Part shown: one piece after another, positions 1 through 5,098 of the stretch
Layout of the letters: each line of letters opens with the position of its first letter
How positions within the stretch are numbered: position 1 is the stretch's first letter
Source of the DNA: an uncultured Bacteroidales bacterium
Lineage (GTDB): Bacteria; Bacteroidota; Bacteroidia; Bacteroidales; Bacteroidaceae
Length of the DNA: 5,098 nucleotides
NCBI GenBank assembly: GCA_937896105.1
Contig: CALBKR010000090.1
Location: 1-5,098, forward strand
Direction: 5' to 3'
Position numbers and translations under genes: made by a program
The notes under the pieces: generated by a model
What the model saw: the letters and a program-made list of their open reading frames with translations, nothing else
What the model was told of the DNA's origin: nothing
Database searches by the model: none

Positions 1-438
1 GATTTCAGTAAAGGCACAACAGTAGATGTTGATATTGACACAAATTGTGAAATTGATGCTGAACGTGAATACTACGCAATCGACTTAGGATTTATCGGCA
101 TTATTACTCACAAGACACAGGTAAATCGCCATACTATTGAGATTAAAGGTCTCCGTGAAGGCACAAAATACTGCTCCCGCGTTGGTAATGCAGACCGCGG
201 CTGGTGGAGTGAAATCGGCATTATTGATACTGCTGATAACACAAATGCATTCAGCTTCTTCCATATGACTGACCCACAGTCAGTTACAGAAAAGCAGTAT
301 GCAGAAAACTGGGCAGTTACACTCGACACTGCATTCTCAAACCACAAGGATTCAGACTTCATTCTTAACACAGGCGACCTTGTTGACAACGGTAACGACT
401 TTGTTGAGTGGAAGCGTATGTTCAACACAGCAGCAGGC
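1..438 (+). other. Purple-acid-phosphatase-like metallophosphatase fragment (N-terminal half only)
   Basis: Codons 1-88 read like the Fn3-like N-terminal domain of purple acid phosphatases. The stretch HTIEIKGLREGTKYCSRVGN at codons 44-63 fits the usual 'L..GT.Y.YRVG' strand pattern. The calcineurin-like metallophosphatase fold then begins: FFHMTDPQ (Asp91 in the position of the first metal-binding Asp) and NTGDLVDNG at codons 123-131 (GD motif, Asp126 a probable metal ligand), followed by the typical DFVEWKRMFN helix. The GNHE motif and the distal His ligands expected next are absent, because the sequence changes to beta-barrel. What remains could not form a complete active site. G+C is about 43% by hand count over 1-420, against about 53% over 421-660. 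Val codons here are only GTT/GTA, whereas GTG and GTC are common downstream. This segment may come from another genome. Confidence 0.65.
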
Positions 439-1647
439 ATCGGATACACACACCGCTTCAAATGGCTGACACTCGATGTCGACGGCAAGTTCGGCAACGA
501 TGTGTTCAACTACCAGAACACCGACAATGTGATAACCGACCTCACCGACAAGCAGAACGGGCGCAACTATATGTTGTCGGTCGGCGGTGTTTCGAACCTT
601 TCGGGCGCGGTATCGTACAAGTTCAAGGGCGATTTCGAGTATATTGCGCGCAGCTACTCTTCGGGGCTTAAAGAGGGCATTGGCGAGGGACGCTTCGGCA
701 TAGGCGGAGGCGCAAGGCTTGAAATATTCAACGACCTGCTGAACAGCGTGGGTATGGACATCAACCTCGACGGTTTCATCTACAACAACACATTGAAGAG
801 CGCACACAAGGGCTACAACGACTATTTCTCTATTGATATTGACCCATACCTGAACTTCACGTTCGGCAAATGGCTGATGAAGGTTGGCACAAAGATGAAT
901 TTCGTTACCCGAGGCGCGGCCGTATTCTCCATTGCCCCCGACATCGTTGTCAAGAGCAACCTTGCCGACTGGGCTACGGTATATGGCAGCATAACGGGCG
1001 GACGCGAGAACAACAGCTTCGCAAAACTTAACTCATTGACACCATATTGGGGTTTCTCGAAATCCGGTGCGGCAAGACTGAAACCAACATACACCATTGC
1101 CGACATAAACATCGGCAGCCGTTTATCGTTGGAGCCGGTTTCATTTGACATCAATGCCGGATACGCCTACACACAGGACGACCTGTTGCAGACTCTCACA
1201 CCGTTGCCCGTGACACAATTCACTATTATGCACGTGAATTTCGCGCAGGCCAACACACACCACATATATATGAACGGGAGCATTGGCTGCGACCTGTTCA
1301 GCTGGGTAAAGCTGTCGGCCGACGCACGGTATGATTTCTGGAACTGCGGCAACAGCGATCTGCTTGCTATGAAACCCGAGATTACCGCAAATGCCAAAGC
1401 CGAGTTCAGGGTAATAGAACACCTGACTATGCAGCTTGGATATAACTACACCCGATACACAAAGGGTGATACACGCAGGAGACTCAATGACAAGCACGAC
1501 CTCTATGCCCGTGTAAGCTACCAGATAACAAAGCGTTTCGGCGCCTACATACAGGGCAATAACCTGCTCAACTGCAAGTATTACGATTATGCCAACTACG
1601 AGACACGCGGCATAAGAGGCTCACTTGGTGCGACAGTGAATTTCTGA
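1..1647 (+). CDS. TonB-dependent-receptor-type outer-membrane beta-barrel (C-terminal part), joined in frame to a metallophosphatase fragment
   Basis: The frame is open from base 1 to the TGA at 1645-1647, so the true start lies outside the window; the ATG at 265 is internal. From about codon 149 the protein has barrel texture: alternating hydrophobic and polar residues, many aromatic strand ends, and Gly/Asn/Asp-rich turns. Near the C-terminus, GNNLLNCKYYDYANYETRG resembles the conserved NLxNxxYxxxxxYxxRG region of TonB-dependent receptors, and the protein ends in Phe, as outer-membrane barrels recognised by the BAM machinery usually do. About 400 barrel residues remain and no plug domain is visible, so the barrel gene is missing its 5' part. 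It would sit in the outer membrane and take up an unknown substrate. Codons 1-146 belong to a different family (separate entry), so as one gene this is probably an assembly chimera. The barrel family call is fairly firm; the fused gene model is doubtful. Confidence 0.6.
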   Translation, partial: DFSKGTTVDVDIDTNCEIDAEREYYAIDLGFIGIITHKTQVNRHTIEIKGLREGTKYCSRVGNADRGWWSEIGIIDTADNTNAFSFFHMTDPQSVTEKQYAENWAVTLDTAFSNHKDSDFILNTGDLVDNGNDFVEWKRMFNTAAGIGYTHRFKWLTLDVDGKFGNDVFNYQNTDNVITDLTDKQNGRNYMLSVGGVSNLSGAVSYKFKGDFEYIARSYSSGLKEGIGEGRFGIGGGARLEIFNDLLNSVGMDINLDGFIYNNTLKSAHKGYNDYFSIDIDPYLNFTFGKWLMKVGTKMNFVTRGAAVFSIAPDIVVKSNLADWATVYGSITGGRENNSFAKLNSLTPYWGFSKSGAARLKPTYTIADINIGSRLSLEPVSFDINAGYAYTQDDLLQTLTPLPVTQFTIMHVNFAQANTHHIYMNGSIGCDLFSWVKLSADARYDFWNCGNSDLLAMKPEITANAKAEFRVIEHLTMQLGYNYTRYTKGDTRRRLNDKHDLYARVSYQITKRFGAYIQGNNLLNCKYYDYANYETRGIRGSLGATVNF

Positions 1648-1679
1648 TATGGCTCTTAAAGAAATATTTTAAAGGAAAA

Positions 1680-1713
1680 TGCCGGTTACATTCAAGTGAC
1701 CGGCACTTTTTTT
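1680..1713 (+). terminator. Rho-independent terminator after the barrel gene
   Basis: A 10-bp stem (1680-1689 paired with 1696-1705, one G-T wobble pair, core TGCCGG/CCGGCA) closes a 6-base loop (ATTCAA). It is followed by one C and seven Ts (1707-1713). It begins 33 bases after the stop codon at 1647 and separates the barrel gene from topA. Confidence 0.9.
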
Positions 1714-1721
1714 CTCCTATT

Positions 1722-1741
1722 TAAAATAATATATTATTTTA
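1722..1741. repeat. Perfect 20-bp AT-only palindrome
   Basis: TAAAATAATA is followed directly by its exact reverse complement TATTATTTTA, with no spacer and no G or C. It lies 8 bases after the T run of the terminator and about 70 bases before the topA -7 element. The symmetry is seen directly. It could be an operator for a dimeric regulator, a cruciform-prone site sensitive to supercoiling, or chance in AT-rich DNA; the sequence does not decide between these. Confidence 0.7.
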
Positions 1742-1744
1742 GGG

Positions 1745-1762
1745 GAAAAACGCCTGTTTTTC
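1745..1762. repeat. Hairpin GAAAAAC-GCCT-GTTTTTC before a T tract
   Basis: A perfect 7-bp inverted repeat (1745-1751 and 1756-1762) flanks a 4-base loop. Three G-T pairs and one A-T pair can extend it to 1741-1766. It runs into a T-rich tract in which 24 of the 28 bases at 1757-1784 are T. On the + strand this resembles a weak second terminator. The stem is poor in G+C, so it could equally be only part of the T-rich upstream region of the topA promoter. Confidence 0.45.
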
Positions 1763-1786
1763 TTTTGTTTTTTTTCGTTTTTTTGA

Positions 1787-1817
1787 TTTCAGTATACGGA
1801 AAACTTTCCTACTTTTG
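1787..1817 (+). promoter_or_regulatory. Bacteroidota-type promoter for topA
   Basis: TACTTTTG at 1810-1817 matches the -7 element TAnnTTTG exactly. Nineteen bases upstream is TTTC (1787-1790), one mismatch from the -33 TTTG. A perfect TTTG at 1782-1785 is spaced 24 bases, longer than usual. Transcription would start near 1823-1826, leaving an untranslated leader of about 20 bases before the topA ATG at 1846. There is no Shine-Dalgarno sequence before that ATG, which is normal in this phylum. Confidence 0.7.
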
Positions 1818-1845
1818 CGGCAAAATTGAAACGTAGTCCAGCGTT

Positions 1846-4188
1846 ATGCAGAAAAATTTAGTTATTGTTGAGTCCCCTGCCAAGGCAAAGACCATAGAGA
1901 AATTCCTTGGCAAGGAGTACAAGGTGCTGTCCAGCTACGGACACATATGTGATTTGAAAAAAAAGGAGTTCAGCATCAATACCGAGACTTTCGAGCCGCT
2001 GTATGAGATTCCGGCCGAGAAGGAGAAGCTGGTGAGCAACCTCAAGAACGAGGTGAAGAAAGCCGAAATGGTGTGGCTGGCATCCGATGAGGACCGCGAG
2101 GGAGAGGCCATAAGCTGGCATCTTTATACCGAGCTTGGGCTGACACCGGAAAAGACAAAGCGTATCGTGTTCCACGAAATAACGAAGAACGCCATACAGG
2201 CGGCTATCGAGAACCCCAGAGAGATTGACACGAACCTTGTATATGCACAGCAGGCACGCCGTGTGCTCGACCGCATCGTGGGCTTCAAACTGTCACCGGT
2301 ACTGTGGCGCAAGGTAAAGCCGGCTCTCTCGGCAGGGCGCGTGCAGAGCGTGACAGTGCGCCTCATCGTTGAGCGCGAACGCGAGATAAACAAGTTCGTG
2401 AGCGAGAGCGGATACCGCGTTACTGCACAGTTCGAGCTGCCCGGCGAGGATGGCGAGAACAATGTGCTGAACACCGAGCTGTCGAAGCGTTTCAAGACAA
2501 GGGAGGAGGCCGAGGCTTTCCTCGCATCGTGCAAGGAGACTACATTCGCCATCGAGGATGTGAGCACAAAGCCGCTCAAGAAGAGCCCTGCAGCGCCGTT
2601 CACCACATCGACACTGCAACAGGAGGCTGCACGCAAGCTCGGTTTCACGGTATCGCAGACAATGATGGTGGCACAAAGACTCTATGAATCGGGATACATC
2701 ACATATATGCGTACCGACTCTGTCAACCTCTCCTCACTGTGCATAGGCTCGTGCAAGGAGGTTGTGACCGAAATGTACGGCAAAGAGTACCACAAGAGCC
2801 GCAACTACGCGACACGCTCAAAGGGCGCACAGGAGGCACACGAGGCCATACGCCCAACATATATGAGCAACACCACCATCGACGGCACTGTACCCGAGAA
2901 GAGGCTCTATGAGCTTATATGGAAACGCACCTGCGCCTCACAGATGGCCGATGCGCTCGTCGAGAAGACAACGGTTAACATCTCTATAAGCGGACACAGC
3001 GAGACATTCGTCGCTACAGGCGAGGTTACTGTGTTCGACGGTTTTATCAAGGTATACCGCGAAAGCACCGACGATGACACGACAGGCGACCTGCCTGCTA
3101 TACCGGCAGTACACAAGGGCGAGGTGCTAACAACAAAGGAGATTGTGGCTACCGAGAGATTCACACAGCAGCCGCCACGTTACACCGAGGCAAGCCTTGT
3201 GCGTAAGCTCGAGGAGCTCGGCATCGGCCGCCCGTCGACATACGCCCCCACTATCAGCACAATACAGCAGCGCGGATATGTGGAGAAGGGCAACAAGAGC
3301 GGTACTCCACGCAAATACAACATACTTACACTGAAGAACGGAAAGATAACAGCCAAGGAGGGCAAGGAGACAGTGGGCGCCGAGAAGGCAAAGCTGCTGC
3401 CTACCGACATCGGTATCGTTGTGAACGACTTCCTTTTCGAGTACTTCCCCGAGATTATGGACTATAATTTCACGGCCAAGGTGGAGAAGGAGTTCGATGA
3501 CATTGCCGACGGCAAGAGACACTGGACCGACCACATTTCGGTCTTCTACAAGGAGTTCGAGCCGAAGGTGGAGAATATCGTGCAGACAAAGAACGAGCAC
3601 AAGGTGGGCGAGCGCGTACTGGGCAACGACCCTGCAAGCGGCAAGCCTGTATCGGTGAAAATCGGAAGGTTCGGCCCCATCGTGCAGATTGGCTCGGCAA
3701 GCGATGAGGAGAAGCCTCGCTTCGCGCAGATGAAGCCCGGACAGACACTCGAAACAATAACCCTTGCCGAGGCGCTCGACCTCTTCGGGCTGCCGCGCAC
3801 GCTGGGCGAATACGAGGGCGAGGCCGTAACCATCGGCGCCGGACGCTTCGGTCCCTATATAAAGATAGGCAACACATATATCTCACTGCCCAAAAGCCAC
3901 GACCCGATGACAATAACCCTCGACGAGGCCGGCAGCCTGATAGCCGACAAGCGCAAAGCCGATGCCGAGAAGATAATAAAGAGCTTCGACCAAGAGCCTG
4001 AGCTTCAGGTACTCAACGGACGCTTCGGCCCATACATCTGCTACAAAAAGAGCAACTACAAACTGCCTAAAGGCGTCGTTCCCGCCAATCTGACGCTTGA
4101 AGAGTGTATGGAGATAATAAACAAGACCGACGAGAGCGGCAAGCCCGCAGCCAAAAGTCGCAAACGCTACACAAAGAAAAAAGAATGA
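1846..4188 (+). CDS. topA: DNA topoisomerase I (type IA)
   Basis: TopA relaxes negatively supercoiled DNA by cutting one strand through a 5'-phosphotyrosine bond and passing the other strand. The 780-residue product begins with a Toprim domain: Glu9 in VIVESPAKAK and the Mg-binding SDEDREGE with Asp81, Asp83 and Glu85. SAGRVQS lies at 162-168. The catalytic Tyr287 and Arg289 are in GYITYMRTDS, QEAHEAIRPT has His332, and LEELGIGRPSTYA starts at 455. The C-terminal part carries three GRFGP repeats (about 607, 666 and 725) and a Lys/Arg-rich tail, in place of the tetracysteine zinc ribbons of E. coli TopA. The ATG at 1846 is chosen because MQKNLVIVESPAK aligns with the family N-terminus and sits just after the promoter. 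One oddity is residue 35: the motif reads GHICDL where the family normally has GHIRDL. The end overlaps the aroK start by 4 bases. The identity is secure. Confidence 0.98.
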   Translation: MQKNLVIVESPAKAKTIEKFLGKEYKVLSSYGHICDLKKKEFSINTETFEPLYEIPAEKEKLVSNLKNEVKKAEMVWLASDEDREGEAISWHLYTELGLTPEKTKRIVFHEITKNAIQAAIENPREIDTNLVYAQQARRVLDRIVGFKLSPVLWRKVKPALSAGRVQSVTVRLIVEREREINKFVSESGYRVTAQFELPGEDGENNVLNTELSKRFKTREEAEAFLASCKETTFAIEDVSTKPLKKSPAAPFTTSTLQQEAARKLGFTVSQTMMVAQRLYESGYITYMRTDSVNLSSLCIGSCKEVVTEMYGKEYHKSRNYATRSKGAQEAHEAIRPTYMSNTTIDGTVPEKRLYELIWKRTCASQMADALVEKTTVNISISGHSETFVATGEVTVFDGFIKVYRESTDDDTTGDLPAIPAVHKGEVLTTKEIVATERFTQQPPRYTEASLVRKLEELGIGRPSTYAPTISTIQQRGYVEKGNKSGTPRKYNILTLKNGKITAKEGKETVGAEKAKLLPTDIGIVVNDFLFEYFPEIMDYNFTAKVEKEFDDIADGKRHWTDHISVFYKEFEPKVENIVQTKNEHKVGERVLGNDPASGKPVSVKIGRFGPIVQIGSASDEEKPRFAQMKPGQTLETITLAEALDLFGLPRTLGEYEGEAVTIGAGRFGPYIKIGNTYISLPKSHDPMTITLDEAGSLIADKRKADAEKIIKSFDQEPELQVLNGRFGPYICYKKSNYKLPKGVVPANLTLEECMEIINKTDESGKPAAKSRKRYTKKKE

Positions 4189-4742
4189 CACGCATAATAC
4201 TCATAGGATATATGGGTGCCGGCAAGACCACACTCGGACAGGCCCTTGCCCGCGAGCTCAAGCTGCAATTCATCGACCTCGACCTTTACATCGAGGAGCG
4301 CTTCCGCAAGAGCATATCACAGATTTTTGCCGAGAAGGGCGAGGAGGGCTTCCGCCTCATAGAGCAACGTATGCTGCACGAGGTAGCCGAGTTCGAGGAT
4401 GTTGTAATATCCACCGGCGGCGGCACCCCCTGCTTCTTCGACAATATCGACTATATGAACCGTCAGGGCACCACCGTCTATCTTGACGTCCCCCTTGAGC
4501 GACTGTTCATACGCCTAAGCATTGCCCGCGCCAAACGTCCGCTCATAAAAGAGAAGAGCGACGACGAGCTGCGCACATTCATCGACGAGCAGCTCGCCAA
4601 GCGTGCCCCCCACTACAAAAAGGCCGCATACACCTTTGTTGCCGACAAGCTCGAAGACCGCAGCCAGATAGCCAGCTCGGTAGATAAATTCATAAAAGAG
4701 ATACCATTCGACAACGCCACCACACACGGCACAATACCCTGA
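4185..4742 (+). CDS. aroK: Shikimate kinase
   Basis: AroK transfers phosphate from ATP to the 3-hydroxyl of shikimate, the fifth step from DAHP to chorismate and so to the aromatic amino acids. The 185-residue cytoplasmic protein is a P-loop kinase. Walker A is GYMGAGKTT (from Gly8, with Lys14 and Thr15). Probable shikimate-binding residues are Asp33 in FIDLDLYIEE, Arg57 in GFRLIE and the Gly78-Gly80 triplet in STGGGTP. The lid holds Arg118 in KRPL, and Arg140/Tyr144 (KRAPHY) match the conserved C-terminal Arg and Tyr. The start at 4185 is preferred over the in-frame ATG at 4104. The short form begins right at the first beta strand (MTRIILIGYMG), and the ATGA overlap with the topA stop suggests translational coupling. 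The extra 27 residues of the longer form would be a Lys/Arg-rich out-of-frame reading of the topA 3' end. The length is slightly above the usual 165-180. Confidence 0.96.
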   Translation: MTRIILIGYMGAGKTTLGQALARELKLQFIDLDLYIEERFRKSISQIFAEKGEEGFRLIEQRMLHEVAEFEDVVISTGGGTPCFFDNIDYMNRQGTTVYLDVPLERLFIRLSIARAKRPLIKEKSDDELRTFIDEQLAKRAPHYKKAAYTFVADKLEDRSQIASSVDKFIKEIPFDNATTHGTIP

Positions 4743-4781
4743 GAAACACACCATTCAATAACCAATTAACATTACAGTCAA

Positions 4782-5098
4782 ATGAGAAAATGGCGCATTG
4801 AAGACTCGGAAGAGCTTTACAACATAAAAGGTTGGGGAGCCTCGTATTTCAGCATAAACGAAGAGGGCAACGTAGCAGTTACCCCCAAGAAAGACGGAGT
4901 ATCAGTCGATTTAAAACAACTAATGGACGAGTTACAGCTGCGCGACGTAGCCGCCCCCGTCCTCATCCGCTTCCCCGACATTCTTGACAACCGCATCGAG
5001 AAAATATCGGGCTGTTTCAAGATAGCATCCGAGGAGTACAACTATAAAGCCGAGAATTTCATCGTCTATCCAATAAAGGTCAATCAGATGCGCCCCGT
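4782..5098 (+). CDS. speA: Biosynthetic arginine decarboxylase, N-terminal part (cut by window edge)
   Basis: SpeA is a PLP-dependent enzyme that turns arginine into agmatine and CO2, the first step of the agmatine route to putrescine and spermidine. Only 105 codons plus 2 bases of the roughly 630-residue protein are present. The N-terminal pattern is typical: YNIKGWGASYFSINEEG at 13-29, the hydrophobic PVLIRFPDIL at 59-68, and FIVYPIKVNQ at 93-102, in which Lys99 is the expected Schiff-base lysine for PLP. The fold is group IV (alanine racemase-like TIM barrel). The start at 4782 is chosen because MRKWRIEDSEELYNI matches what I recall of Bacteroides SpeA and no in-frame start lies nearby upstream. 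It follows aroK by 39 bases with no terminator between and no clear TAnnTTTG element, so it is probably read from the topA promoter. The active-site Cys and later domains lie outside the window. Confidence 0.95.
   Translation, partial: MRKWRIEDSEELYNIKGWGASYFSINEEGNVAVTPKKDGVSVDLKQLMDELQLRDVAAPVLIRFPDILDNRIEKISGCFKIASEEYNYKAENFIVYPIKVNQMRP

Noticed and set aside
352..807. Minus-strand open frame opposite the phosphatase/barrel frame (151 codons)
   Set aside because: It is a Val/Ala/Cys-rich shadow of the + strand frame, spans the suspected junction and shows no domain pattern.
265..1647. Gene starting at the ATG at 265
   Set aside because: The frame is open to base 1, and the upstream codons encode the Fn3-like domain that belongs with the metallophosphatase motifs, so 265 is an internal Met.
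3470..3913. Minus-strand open frame opposite topA (147 codons)
   Set aside because: It is very rich in Arg, Ser, Pro and Cys with no recognisable motif and lies wholly opposite conserved topA sequence; it is a shadow of the coding strand.
4104..4184. N-terminal extension of AroK from the ATG at 4104
   Set aside because: These 27 codons overlap the topA 3' end and encode only a basic, polar stretch. AroK normally starts at the first beta strand before the P-loop, which fits 4185.
4743..4781. Separate promoter for speA in the aroK-speA gap
   Set aside because: The 39 bases are AT-rich but contain no TAnnTTTG element or paired -33 box, so a dedicated promoter is not supported.
1..5098. CRISPR array, insertion sequence, tRNA, rRNA or defence genes
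   Set aside because: No spaced direct repeats, transposase or integrase motifs, cloverleaf or rRNA signatures, or defence domains were seen on either strand. The coding content is a chimeric edge plus housekeeping genes.

Overview
The window looks like a chromosomal segment of a Bacteroidota bacterium, most likely order Bacteroidales (Prevotella/Bacteroides-like). The evidence is the close match of the TopA, AroK and SpeA reading frames to what I remember of those proteins in this group, a -7 element of the TAnnTTTG type before topA, start codons without a Shine-Dalgarno sequence, and a TonB-receptor-style outer-membrane barrel. No genus can be assigned from the sequence alone.

Layout, all on the + strand. 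Bases 1-1647 form one uninterrupted frame that enters from the left edge. It is made of two unrelated pieces. Roughly codons 1-146 are the N-terminal half of a purple-acid-phosphatase-like metallophosphatase. The rest is the C-terminal part of a TonB-dependent-receptor-type beta-barrel. G+C and codon choice shift at the same place (about 421-447), so the most economical reading is a chimeric contig end, not a real fusion gene. A rho-independent terminator (1680-1713) closes this unit. The AT-rich intergenic region that follows holds a perfect 20-bp palindrome, a second hairpin, a long T tract and a Bacteroidota-type promoter.

This promoter probably drives topA (DNA topoisomerase I, 1846-4188), aroK (shikimate kinase, 4185-4742) and speA (biosynthetic arginine decarboxylase, from 4782, running off the right edge). 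topA and aroK overlap by 4 bases (ATGA) and speA begins 39 bases after aroK, so the three are probably one transcript. The products act in separate processes: relaxation of negative supercoils, the fifth step of chorismate synthesis, and arginine-to-agmatine conversion for polyamines. The cluster therefore looks like a housekeeping operon, not a pathway.

I found no sign of a defence system, mobile element, CRISPR array or RNA gene. The points most worth a second look are the phosphatase/barrel junction, a Cys in place of the near-invariant Arg of the TopA GHIRDL motif, and the palindrome-rich topA leader.
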